From a virus, in IMG/VR virus record IMGVR_UViG_3300021425_003774, positions 1 through 54,913 of that record: 54,913 nucleotides of DNA; one strand, given 5' to 3'. Shown piece by piece: positions 23,921 through 32,620 of this stretch; the stretch's first letter is position 1, and every line of letters starts with the position of its first letter. The notes beneath the pieces are model-generated. The model was not told where the DNA came from, did not search any database, and worked only from the letters and a program-made list of their open reading frames with translations. The position numbers were made by a program, and so were the translations under genes.

Positions 23921-25526
23921 AGGATATCTTGGTAACTCTTATCTTAAAAAGATTGGAGAGCAAATTGAATTTACTCCGGAAATGTTAAAGGAGTATATGA
24001 AATGTTCACAAGATCCTGTTTACTTCGCCGAAAACTATATTAAAATCGTACATGTTGATAAAGGTTTAGTTAATCTAAATATGTATGATTATCAAAAAGA
24101 GATCACAAGAAAGATTACAGACTCAAGACGTGTTGCTGTATTAACCGCAAGACAGAGTGGTAAAACTACAACGGCAACCGCTGTTATATTGCACTACATC
24201 TTATTTAATGAATTCAAAACAGTTGCTATATTAGCAAACAAGGGTGATGCTGCAAGAGAGGTATTAAGCCGTATTCAATTAGCTTATGAAGCTTTACCTA
24301 AATGGATGCAGCAAGGTATTGAAGAATGGAATAAAGGTAACATAACTCTTGAGAATGGTTGTAAGATATATGCAGGAACAACTACTTCAAGCGCCATTCG
24401 TGGTAAGTCTATTTCCTTTCTATATCTTGATGAGGTTGCATTTATTGAAGGCTTTGATGAATTCTTTGCTTCTGTATATCCAACAATATCATCAGGTCAA
24501 AGTACAAAACTATTAATGACTTCTACTCCAAATGGTTTGAACCACTTTTGGAAAACATGTAAGGGTGCTAAAGAAGGTACAAATGGTTATGAATATGTTG
24601 AGGTTATGTGGCACGATGTACCTGGTAGAGATGAAGTATGGAAAGACGAAACTCTCGAAGCATTAGACTTTGACATGGAAAAATTTAATCAAGAGTACTG
24701 CTGTCAATTTTTAGGCAGTTCAGGAACTCTTATAAGTGGAGCCAAGCTTAAAGAACTTGCTCCTTCACGCCCAATTACTGAAAGCGAGAATGTAACGCAA
24801 TACGAAAAGGCCGAGCCGGGTCACTCGTATGTAATGACGGTCGATGTATCAAGAGGTAAAGGATTAGACTATTCAACCTTTACTATAGTTGATGTAACGG
24901 AAATGCCGTATAAGCAAGTTTGTTGCTTTCAGGATAATACCATAAGTCCAGTAGACTTTGCCTCCGTTATATATAGAATAGGGCTGATGTATAATGAGAG
25001 TGCTATTTTGATTGAGATTAATGATATCGGTGAACAAGTTGCTGATGTACTCTTAATGGACTACGGCTATGAGAATCTTCTCTTCACGGAAAATGCTGGA
25101 CGAGCAGGAAAGCAAGTTTCAAGTGGTTTTGGAGGGAAGCGTGCAGATCATGGAATACGAACAACACGAAGTGTAAAATCTAAAGGTTGTTCTATATTGA
25201 AACTATTAATTGAGCAGAATCAGTTAATAATACAAGATTATAATACAATACAGGAGTTATCACGATTTTCCAAAAAGGGTAATTCTTATGAGGCTGAAGC
25301 GGGATCTAATGATGATCTCGCAATGAATTTAGTTTTATTTGCTTGGTTATCAGACCAAAGGTTCTTTAGAGAACTGACAGATATTAATACATTAGCGGCT
25401 TTAAAAGAAAAAACAGAACAACAGCTTGATGAAGAATTGTTGCCTTTTGGCTTTATTGATACAGGAGATCCTATAGCTGATGAGCAAGGTTGGATCGAAT
25501 ATCCTCAACGAAGTTTTGAGATATAA
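23907..25526 (+). CDS. 17: Large terminase subunit (T4 gp17 homologue)
   Basis: A 539-residue packaging ATPase/nuclease. Walker A is ARQSGKTT (residues 81-88) and Walker B is FLYLDEVAF (171-179) with the catalytic Glu. The coupling-type motif LLMTSTPNGLNHFW follows. The C-terminal nuclease domain carries the VMTVDVSRGKGLDYS and LIEINDIGEQV acidic residues and a late NDDLAMNLVLF motif. Shorter than T4 gp17 (610) but complete. It starts inside gp16. It drives ATP-powered DNA packaging and headful cutting at the portal. Confidence 0.95.
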   Translation: MRMDRGYLGNSYLKKIGEQIEFTPEMLKEYMKCSQDPVYFAENYIKIVHVDKGLVNLNMYDYQKEITRKITDSRRVAVLTARQSGKTTTATAVILHYILFNEFKTVAILANKGDAAREVLSRIQLAYEALPKWMQQGIEEWNKGNITLENGCKIYAGTTTSSAIRGKSISFLYLDEVAFIEGFDEFFASVYPTISSGQSTKLLMTSTPNGLNHFWKTCKGAKEGTNGYEYVEVMWHDVPGRDEVWKDETLEALDFDMEKFNQEYCCQFLGSSGTLISGAKLKELAPSRPITESENVTQYEKAEPGHSYVMTVDVSRGKGLDYSTFTIVDVTEMPYKQVCCFQDNTISPVDFASVIYRIGLMYNESAILIEINDIGEQVADVLLMDYGYENLLFTENAGRAGKQVSSGFGGKRADHGIRTTRSVKSKGCSILKLLIEQNQLIIQDYNTIQELSRFSKKGNSYEAEAGSNDDLAMNLVLFAWLSDQRFFRELTDINTLAALKEKTEQQLDEELLPFGFIDTGDPIADEQGWIEYPQRSFEI

Positions 25527-25533
25527 CATTTTT

Positions 25534-25541
25534 TATAAATA
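25534..25541 (+). promoter_or_regulatory. T4-type late promoter TATAAATA before gp18
   Basis: Exact TATAAATA in the 78-base gap between gp17 and gp18, about 64 bases before the gp18 ATG; an AAGGAG ribosome site is present. Confidence 0.75.
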
Positions 25542-25604
25542 AAACTGTGATAACTATAAATTAAAAAATAGGTTTAAATAGATAATAATTTAAAGGAGAA
25601 TAAT

Positions 25605-27527
25605 ATGGCTTTTTCCGTAAGTCCTTCCGTAATTGTTCGAGAGGTGGACGCATCAGCATCGGTTCCTGCCATCGCAACGCCGCCTGCAGCAGTAGCTGGT
25701 GTTTTCAGATGGGGTCCTGTTGGCGAGGCAGTACTTGTTTCTTCAGAGAATGAATTAGTAAACCGTTTCAGTACACCTGATAACGATAACTATGAAACAT
25801 TCTTTGTAGCAGCAGATTACCTTTCATATGCAAATGCTTTATATGTAGCTCGTGTCGATAATGGCGCAGTTGCTGCATCGGCTTCCGATACGTCAAATGC
25901 TAACAGTGCATTACATACGTTTGGTTCATTCGATGCTAAATATCCTGGGGATCTTGGTAATTCCTTGGAAGTTGCATATGTTAAAGATACTAACTTCGCT
26001 TCAGATATTATTGTTGTAGGTGATATTCCTTCAACAAGAATAAGTGGAAACAGCGAACAGCAGAACACCAATCAAACAACTACTTTTAACGCAACCTCAT
26101 TAAGTTTCGAAGTTGCACCATCAAATAGAATTACAGTTGCTAATGTCGCTGATGGCGATATTTTTGTAATCGGTAACGATTCAGTTGGATACCAATCAAT
26201 CCCAGTTTCTTCAATCACTGAAGAAGCAAGAGATTCAGCTGGTGATCCTACTGCGAATACAGTATTAACTACCGCATACCACTACACAGTTGCTTTAGAT
26301 CAAGCGTTTAGGCTTCCTGAAACTGATTTGAATAAACTTTCCATTGAAAAGAAATGGGGATATTCAGGTTCTTTCGGTAAGGCACCACAAACTGGTAACT
26401 ATCACATCGCCGTTATTGACGAAGATGGAGCAATCAGTGGAACAGCAGGAACATTATTAGAAACATATTCTGATGTATCAGTTTCAAGTACAGCAAAACT
26501 ATCAAGTGGTAAAACAAATTACTATAAAGAAGTTATTGAGCAAGAATCGTCTTGGGTAAAAGTTGCTAATACAACGCATTTTGAATCGAAAACAAAAGAA
26601 TACGAATCATTAGCAAATGGAGATGCAGGTAGAACTGAAACAGCGGCAACGTTGGCAGATCTTGCTGCAGGATACGATTTGTTTAAGAGTTCAAATGAAA
26701 TTGATGTTTCTTTTGTATTACAAGGTAAAGGTGATGATGCAGGTAATCTTGCTACATACCTTATCTCTAATATTGCAGATTACAGAAAAGATACGATCGC
26801 GTTTATCTCTCCTGCTAAATCTGACGTAGTTGACGAAAGTAAAACAGAAACTAAACTCGCAAATGTAATTGCATATAAGAATGCTTTACCTAGTTCTTCA
26901 TACTATGTAATGGATTCAGGTTACAAATACAGATACGACAGATACAACGATGTATATAGATACACTCCACTCAATGGTGATATAGCAGGTCTTGCTTCAA
27001 GAGTTGAACCTTTTGAATCTCCTGCCGGTTTCCGTAAGGGTGTAATCAAGAATGTTGTGAAGCTTGCCTTTAATCCTAACAAGGCTCAAAGAGATCAATT
27101 ATACAGTGCTGAAGTTAACCCAGTAATGAGTCAAGTAGGTCAAGGAATTGTCCTATTCGGTGATAAGACAGGTTTAGGTCAGAACAGTGCATTTGATAGA
27201 ATCAATGTTAGAAGACTGTTTATTGCAGTTGAAAAGGCAATCGCAAATGCTGCTCAATCGTTCTTATTTGAAATGAACGATGAATTCACTCAAGCTCAGT
27301 TCAAAGGAATTGTTGAACCATTCTTGAGAGATATTCAAGGAAGAAGAGGCATTGTTGATTTCAGAGTAGTTTCTGATGAAACAGTTAATACGCCAGCAAT
27401 TGTAGATCAAAGTAAGTTCAGAGCTAATATCTTTATTAAGCCTGCACGTTCAATCAATGTAATTGAGTTGACCTTTGTTGCTACAAGAAGCGGGGTTGAG
27501 TTTGAAGAAATTGTTGGGTCGCTCTAA
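25605..27527 (+). CDS. 18: Tail sheath protein (T4 gp18 homologue)
   Basis: A 640-residue protein starting MAFSVSPSVIVREVDASASVPAIATPPAAVAGVFRWGPVGE, the standard T4-like sheath opening. The C-terminal region has the conserved sheath core (GYKYRYDRYNDVYRYTPLNGDIAGLASR, FDRINVRRLFIAVEKAI, QAQFKGIVEPFLRDIQGRRGI). It forms the contractile outer tube of the tail. The ribosome site AAGGAG is strong, as expected for a highly expressed structural gene. Confidence 0.95.
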   Translation: MAFSVSPSVIVREVDASASVPAIATPPAAVAGVFRWGPVGEAVLVSSENELVNRFSTPDNDNYETFFVAADYLSYANALYVARVDNGAVAASASDTSNANSALHTFGSFDAKYPGDLGNSLEVAYVKDTNFASDIIVVGDIPSTRISGNSEQQNTNQTTTFNATSLSFEVAPSNRITVANVADGDIFVIGNDSVGYQSIPVSSITEEARDSAGDPTANTVLTTAYHYTVALDQAFRLPETDLNKLSIEKKWGYSGSFGKAPQTGNYHIAVIDEDGAISGTAGTLLETYSDVSVSSTAKLSSGKTNYYKEVIEQESSWVKVANTTHFESKTKEYESLANGDAGRTETAATLADLAAGYDLFKSSNEIDVSFVLQGKGDDAGNLATYLISNIADYRKDTIAFISPAKSDVVDESKTETKLANVIAYKNALPSSSYYVMDSGYKYRYDRYNDVYRYTPLNGDIAGLASRVEPFESPAGFRKGVIKNVVKLAFNPNKAQRDQLYSAEVNPVMSQVGQGIVLFGDKTGLGQNSAFDRINVRRLFIAVEKAIANAAQSFLFEMNDEFTQAQFKGIVEPFLRDIQGRRGIVDFRVVSDETVNTPAIVDQSKFRANIFIKPARSINVIELTFVATRSGVEFEEIVGSL

Positions 27528-27530
27528 CAG

Positions 27531-27538
27531 TATAAATA
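27531..27538 (+). promoter_or_regulatory. T4-type late promoter TATAAATA before gp19
   Basis: Exact match three bases after the gp18 stop and about 24 bases before the gp19 ATG. Confidence 0.7.
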
Positions 27539-27561
27539 TTTTTAAATAAAGGAGAATAAGA

Positions 27562-28095
27562 ATGGCATTTAATATTAATGAGTTCAAATCGCAGCTTACT
27601 GGCGGTGGTGCTCGTTCCAATCTATTCCAAGTGCAAATCCTCAACCCAGTAGATCCGTCTGCCGACTTTAAGGCGCCGTTTATGATTAAGACTGCAGGCT
27701 TACCTGCATCTGATGTAGCATCATTTACGGTTCCATATTTTGGAAGACAGGTTAAATATGCTGGTGACAGAACATTTGCTGATTGGGAAGTAACAGTAAT
27801 AAATGATGAAGATTTCTTAGTACGTAACTCATTGGAAGCGTGGTTGAATGCGTTAAATTCGCATGATTCAAATGTACGCGCATTACCGCAGGATTATAAA
27901 TCCAATGCATTGATTACTCAATACAGTAAAAGCGGTGATCCAATTAGAACGTATGTTTTTGAAGGTCTGTTCCCGACTTCGGTTTCACAGATCGCAATGG
28001 ATTGGTCAACTAACGACTCAATTCAGGAATTCACTTGTACCTTCTCATATGATTTATGGAAAGTTGAAGGTGCGACCGGTATTCCGACTACATAA
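27562..28095 (+). CDS. 19: Tail tube protein (T4 gp19 homologue)
   Basis: A 177-residue protein starting MAFNINEFKSQLTGGGARSNLFQVQI, with LPASDVASFTVPYFGRQVKYAGDRTFADWEVTVINDEDF, the conserved tube-subunit region. It forms the inner tube through which DNA passes. The length is near T4 gp19 (163). It follows gp18 with its own late promoter and AAGGAG site, in conserved order before the portal gene. Confidence 0.95.
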   Translation: MAFNINEFKSQLTGGGARSNLFQVQILNPVDPSADFKAPFMIKTAGLPASDVASFTVPYFGRQVKYAGDRTFADWEVTVINDEDFLVRNSLEAWLNALNSHDSNVRALPQDYKSNALITQYSKSGDPIRTYVFEGLFPTSVSQIAMDWSTNDSIQEFTCTFSYDLWKVEGATGIPTT

Positions 28096-28111
28096 TTAAA
28101 TAGGTGATATT

Positions 28112-29635
28112 TTGAAAATTTTTGGCTTTGATATAAAGAGGGCAGAGGAGGAGACCACAATACCGGTCTCGTTTGCCGAACCCTCTAATGAAGATGGAGC
28201 AATTACGGTTGGTAATGCTCTAGGTGGATTTTATAATACAATTTTGGATATGGAAGGTTCCGCTAAAACGGAATCTGAACTTATTACAAAATATCGTCAC
28301 ATGGCAATGCAACCTGAAATAAGTCAGGCTCTGGATGACATTGTGAACGAAGCAATTAGTGTTGATACAGATGATAGGGTTGTTGAGATCTCATTAGGAG
28401 AAACTGAATTACCTGATAAAGTAAAGAAGACTATTGTTAAAGAATTTGATAATATACTTGCATTATTTGATTTTACAAACAATGCATATGATATGTTTTC
28501 AAAATTTTACGTTGATGGAAGATTAAATTATCATATTATTATTGACCCTGAAGATGTAAAGAAAGGTGTAATAGAATTAAGATATGTTGATCCTCGTAAG
28601 ATCAAATTAATTAGGGAAGTAGACAAGAAGACTAAAGATAAGCATTCTGGTATACCAACTAAAAAGGTAAAGAATGAATATTATATGTATTCTGAAAATG
28701 GTTTTCAGAATGCAGGTACAGGAGCCGGTGGCTCCACAAGTACATCAGGAATAAAAATTGCGAAGGACTCTGTAGCAAGAGTAACTTCAGGCTTGATGAA
28801 TGAGAATAACAGTTTAGTATTATCTCATTTACATCCAGCAACGAAAGCATTAAATCAGCTTCGTATGTTGGAAGATGCTGTTGTTATATACACATTAACG
28901 AGAGCACCAGAAAGAAGGATTTTTTATATTGATGTAGGTAATTTGCCAAAGAATAAGGCAGAGCAGTATTTAAGAGATATGATGGCTCGCCATAAAAACA
29001 AATTACAATATAATTCTGGTACAGGTGAAATCACCGATGCTAGAAAAATGTTAACAATGACTGAAGATTTTTGGTTCCCTCGTAGAGGTGGCGAAAGATC
29101 AACAGAGGTAGATACTTTAGCTGGTGGTAATGCACCAGGTTTGAGTGGAAACGAAAACTTAGAGTATTTTCAACGTAAATTATATAAGGCGTTGAAAGTA
29201 CCCTTAACTCGTTTAGAGCCAGAAGCAATGGCAACCTTTGGTAGAACGTCCGAGATTACTCGAGACGAATTAAAGTTTGGCAAATTTATTAGAAGAATTA
29301 GGACTCGTTTTTCATGGTTATTTAATGTTGTTTTAGAAAAACAGTTAGTACTCAAAGGTATATTAACACCTGAAGAGTTTAACGAAATTAGAAACGACTT
29401 AAGGTATGACTTTGTTAAAGATAATTATTTTGAAGAATTGAAAGAAGCTGAAATTTTGAGAGAAAGATTGAATACTCTCAGAGATATATCAGAATATACT
29501 GGAAAGTATTTCTCTCATCAGTGGATTACACGTAATGTTCTTCAAATGACTGACGAAGATATGCAATCAATGGAAGATGAAATTCAGCAGGAAAAGGACG
29601 CTGGAGGTCATCAAGACGATGATAATCCTTTTTAA
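28112..29635 (+). CDS. 20: Portal vertex protein (T4 gp20 homologue), TTG start
   Basis: A 507-residue protein. The start is TTG at 28112, supported by AGGTGAT just upstream and by the absence of an in-frame ATG for about 45 codons. Landmarks are YRHMAMQPEISQALDDIVNEAI, RILYIDVGNLPKNKAEQYLRDMM-like text (read here as RRIFYIDVGNLPKNKAEQ) and PRRGGERSTEVDTLAGG. It forms the dodecameric portal for packaging and the head-tail connection. Near T4 length (524). Confidence 0.93.
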   Translation: MKIFGFDIKRAEEETTIPVSFAEPSNEDGAITVGNALGGFYNTILDMEGSAKTESELITKYRHMAMQPEISQALDDIVNEAISVDTDDRVVEISLGETELPDKVKKTIVKEFDNILALFDFTNNAYDMFSKFYVDGRLNYHIIIDPEDVKKGVIELRYVDPRKIKLIREVDKKTKDKHSGIPTKKVKNEYYMYSENGFQNAGTGAGGSTSTSGIKIAKDSVARVTSGLMNENNSLVLSHLHPATKALNQLRMLEDAVVIYTLTRAPERRIFYIDVGNLPKNKAEQYLRDMMARHKNKLQYNSGTGEITDARKMLTMTEDFWFPRRGGERSTEVDTLAGGNAPGLSGNENLEYFQRKLYKALKVPLTRLEPEAMATFGRTSEITRDELKFGKFIRRIRTRFSWLFNVVLEKQLVLKGILTPEEFNEIRNDLRYDFVKDNYFEELKEAEILRERLNTLRDISEYTGKYFSHQWITRNVLQMTDEDMQSMEDEIQQEKDAGGHQDDDNPF

Positions 29636-29643
29636 TATAAATA
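29636..29643 (+). promoter_or_regulatory. T4-type late promoter TATAAATA
   Basis: Exact match directly after the gp20 stop, 31 bases before the start at 29675. Confidence 0.7.
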
Positions 29644-29674
29644 GGTAATATAAATTAAACATTAGGGACTAAAC

Positions 29675-30820
29675 ATGAAAAATTTTAAAGATCTAGTTTC
29701 GGAAGTTGCCCAGCCAAAGTCTCCCGAAGAAAAGCGCTTTAAGGATCAGCACACAATTGAATTAATACGTCATCCTGTTGCTCCTGACCACGTTTTTACC
29801 GGAGAGATAGCAGGCAAGAAAGATGCAAAGAGACCTGCTGATAAGGTTAACGACGAAGCTGACTACGACAAAGCGTATGCCAAGAAGAAAACACAAACTT
29901 TACCACAAAGAGGAACAGGAGATGGTAAGGATCTTGACGACGTTAAAGAATCAAAGAAATCCATAACTGAAATCCTTGGAGTAAATAAAAAGGTTAAAGA
30001 ATCAGACAAAAAGAAAGATGATTCAATGGAAGAAGAAGCAGCAATGCCTTCAAAATCCCATGTTATGGATATGTGCAAAGATGGATTAACCTTTGCAGAA
30101 ATCAAAAAGATGCACCCAGAAGCAGATGAAGATGAACTTAAAGCAATGGTAGATGCATGTAATGATGAACTTGGAGAAGGTAGTTGTAGCGGAGATCGTC
30201 TTAATGCAGAAAAGAAACCTGAGAAAAAAGTTAAAAAAGAATCAGATACAGAAGCGGCGGACACATTGGAACAACAACCAAAAGTCGCAAAGCCAAAGCC
30301 AAGCCAAGTTACAATAAAAGATTCAAACGGTAAAACAATCAGTCTAACATTCAAAGAAATGTTGAATAAAGTTTCCACAGAGGAAGAATTGCTTGAAAGT
30401 CCCCAACAAGAAATTCCTATGATGATGAAACAGTTAGAATTTATATGTTATGCATCAAATGAGATTGCTGATTACCTTGGTGAAAATGTAGATCCTGAAG
30501 AGTGGTGGCAAAATAAATTAGCAGAAGTATTCTCAAATGTTAAATCATTATATGCATATGCTAAAGGCGAACAAATGGTAAGTGGCCGTCCAATGGGAGC
30601 GGCAAAGGTATTCGCCAAAGCCTTCGGAGAATCTATTGAAGCAGGAACGTTTGATTTAGAAAATGCAACTTCAGTTGAAATCACAGAAGAAGATGCAGCA
30701 ATATTAAATAAAATGTTCGAAGAATTAACTGAAACAAATTCTAAAGAAATGTGGAAAGTTATGGTTGCTGATGAAGCAGGATATAGTGAAATATTGGAAT
30801 TTGCCAAGAATAACTTATAA
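29675..30820 (+). CDS. Unassigned head-region protein between gp20 and gp21 (possible prohead core/internal protein)
   Basis: A 381-residue protein in the place where T4 has the small core genes 67 and 68. The first 230 residues are very rich in Lys, Glu and Asp, with the pattern of a disordered, proteolysable core protein (KKVKESDKKKDDSMEEEAAMP). The middle has MDMCKDGLTFAEIKKMHPEADEDELKAMVDAC. The last 150 residues form a helical domain (MMKQLEFICYASNEIADYLGENVDPEEWWQNKL). It has its own late promoter. A role as a scaffold or internal head protein processed by gp21 is inference from position and composition. Confidence 0.75.
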   Translation: MKNFKDLVSEVAQPKSPEEKRFKDQHTIELIRHPVAPDHVFTGEIAGKKDAKRPADKVNDEADYDKAYAKKKTQTLPQRGTGDGKDLDDVKESKKSITEILGVNKKVKESDKKKDDSMEEEAAMPSKSHVMDMCKDGLTFAEIKKMHPEADEDELKAMVDACNDELGEGSCSGDRLNAEKKPEKKVKKESDTEAADTLEQQPKVAKPKPSQVTIKDSNGKTISLTFKEMLNKVSTEEELLESPQQEIPMMMKQLEFICYASNEIADYLGENVDPEEWWQNKLAEVFSNVKSLYAYAKGEQMVSGRPMGAAKVFAKAFGESIEAGTFDLENATSVEITEEDAAILNKMFEELTETNSKEMWKVMVADEAGYSEILEFAKNNL

Positions 30821-30823
30821 ATA
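30816..30823 (+). promoter_or_regulatory. T4-type late promoter TATAAATA before gp21
   Basis: Exact match overlapping the stop codon of the preceding gene, 11 bases before the gp21 ATG. The short leader leaves little room for a ribosome site (TAGGTAAAAGCTATG). Confidence 0.6.
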
Positions 30824-30833
30824 GGTAAAAGCT

Positions 30834-31508
30834 ATGAATTTAATAACAGAATATACAGAGAGTTGCGAAGTAATCACCGAAGCTAAAGAAGACGGTAAAA
30901 AGAATTACTTTATTGAAGGTATCTTTATGCAAGGAGATATCAAAAATCGCAACGGAAGAATTTATCCAAGCTCGACGCTAGAAAGCGAGATGAATCGTTA
31001 TCAAAATGAATTTATTGATACAAAGCGCGCTCTTGGAGAACTAGGTCACCCTGATGGTCCACAAATCAACGGGGATCGTGTTTCGCATTTGATTACTGAA
31101 ATGAGACGCGATAAGAACGATTTTTATGGTAAGGCTAAAATCTTATCAACACCTATGGGGGAAATCGTTAAAAGCCTATTAGACGAAGGAGTAAAGATTG
31201 GAGTTTCGACTCGAGGTCTTGGTTCGGTCAAGGCAGGTAGAGATGGAGTAATGGAAGTACAAAAGGATTTCCACCTTTCTACTGTTGATATTGTTACTGA
31301 CCCTTCAGCACCAAACGCGTTCGTAAATGGTATCATGGAGAACGTAGAGTATTACTACGATATAGCTTCTGGTAACTGGAAAGCAACACAAGTTGTTGAA
31401 CAAGTACAGGAAGAAGTTGAAAAACAATATAGAAAAGTAGTAAAGACTATTGATGAAGCAACGGCAACAAGAATGTTTGAAACATTCGTTCGTTCTTTGA
31501 GAAACTAA
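30834..31508 (+). CDS. 21: Prohead core protease (T4 gp21 homologue)
   Basis: A 224-residue serine protease of the prohead (assemblin-like) fold. IEGIFMQGDIKNRNGRIYPSSTLESEMNRYQ, the ALGELGHPDGPQIN motif with its catalytic-type His, and KIGVSTRGLGSVK with the nucleophile-region Ser are the family landmarks. It cleaves the scaffold and the capsid precursor during head maturation. The length matches T4 gp21 (212). The next gene is its main substrate, the scaffold. Confidence 0.92.
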   Translation: MNLITEYTESCEVITEAKEDGKKNYFIEGIFMQGDIKNRNGRIYPSSTLESEMNRYQNEFIDTKRALGELGHPDGPQINGDRVSHLITEMRRDKNDFYGKAKILSTPMGEIVKSLLDEGVKIGVSTRGLGSVKAGRDGVMEVQKDFHLSTVDIVTDPSAPNAFVNGIMENVEYYYDIASGNWKATQVVEQVQEEVEKQYRKVVKTIDEATATRMFETFVRSLRN

Positions 31509-31513
31509 CTTTT

Positions 31514-31521
31514 TATAAATA
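31514..31521 (+). promoter_or_regulatory. T4-type late promoter TATAAATA before gp22
   Basis: Exact match six bases after the gp21 stop and 71 bases before the gp22 ATG. Confidence 0.75.
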
Positions 31522-31584
31522 AAATAGACAAGTTTATTATAATTAGATATTTGTAAATTAAAAACAAATTTAAAGGAGAAAATA

Positions 31585-32568
31585 ATGGCAAACGTAGAAG
31601 AAAAATTCGTTGCTGATGATGGAGTCTCAAGTGTACCTGATGCTGTAACACCTGAAGGTGGAGAAGGCAAAAAGGACAAGCTGAAGAAGACAACAACTGA
31701 CGAGCCAAAAGGAGCTGCTGACGCTAAGAAAGTAACACCTGACCAAGGCGATGCAGGCAAGCCTGTACCTACTGCTGAAGAAACTGAGGCTGAAGCTGAA
31801 GTTGAAACAGTAGAAGAAGTAGTTGTAGAATCTTCAATTGAGTCAATCATTGAAGGCGAAGAATTATCAGAAGAATTCAAATCTAAAATATCTTTAGTAT
31901 TTGAAGCCGCATTAAACGAAGAAGTCGCAAAGCAGACTGAAACAATTCGCGAAGAGTTAACAAAATCTTTAGACGAAACATTAGAAGAAACTGTTGCTGA
32001 GAAATTAGAAGCAATTACAGAAAATGTTGATAAGTATTTAGATTACGTTGTCTCTGAATGGATGACTGAAAATGAAATTGCTATCGAATCTGGAATTAAG
32101 GTTGAGATGGCTGAATCATTAATGTCAGGTCTTAAGAACTTATTCGTTGAGCACAACGTATCAGTTGATGAAGAATCAGTTGATGTTGTAGCAAACTTAG
32201 AAACAACAGTTTCTGAATTAGAAGGTAAAGCAAACGATTTAGTAAACGAGAATATCGACTTACAAAAACAAATTGCTACTTTTAAAGCAGAACAAAAATT
32301 TGACGAACTTGCAGAAGGTTTATCTGAGAATCAGGTAGAGCGTTTGAAAGTATTGTCTGAAAAGCTTGATATTGAAGATCTTGATGCATACGCAGAAAAT
32401 CTTCAAGTAATTAAGGAATCATTCTTCAGTGATAAGCCGATTGTTGAAAAACATGACGTCCAGGAAGAGAATGATGAAATTATTCTAGAGGAACAGGAAG
32501 TAACTAAACCAGCTTCTGAGCACACCTCTATTAATGCTCTTGTTGAAGCTTTCAACACTAGAAAATAA
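31585..32568 (+). CDS. 22: Prohead scaffold protein (T4 gp22 homologue)
   Basis: A 327-residue, strongly acidic and coiled-coil protein (Glu/Ala/Val-rich first 110 residues, then LNEEVAKQTETIREELTKSLDETLEETVAEKLEAI, SDKPIVEKHDVQEENDEIILEEQEV and a C-terminal NALVEAFNTRK). This is typical for the major scaffold that shapes the prohead and is then degraded by gp21. The first part is more Thr/Pro/Lys-rich than in T4. It is preceded by AAGGAG and a late promoter and followed by gp23. Confidence 0.88.
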   Translation: MANVEEKFVADDGVSSVPDAVTPEGGEGKKDKLKKTTTDEPKGAADAKKVTPDQGDAGKPVPTAEETEAEAEVETVEEVVVESSIESIIEGEELSEEFKSKISLVFEAALNEEVAKQTETIREELTKSLDETLEETVAEKLEAITENVDKYLDYVVSEWMTENEIAIESGIKVEMAESLMSGLKNLFVEHNVSVDEESVDVVANLETTVSELEGKANDLVNENIDLQKQIATFKAEQKFDELAEGLSENQVERLKVLSEKLDIEDLDAYAENLQVIKESFFSDKPIVEKHDVQEENDEIILEEQEVTKPASEHTSINALVEAFNTRK

Positions 32569-32620
32569 GAATAATTGAATTTGGTTTTTTAAATTAAATT
32601 TAACTTAAAGGAGATCCAAA

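Noticed and set aside
29863-30378. 171-residue minus-strand ORF (and 31305-31880)
   Set aside because: Antisense shadows of the Lys/Glu-rich gp20-21 intervening gene and of gp22; Ser/Phe-rich products, no ribosome site.
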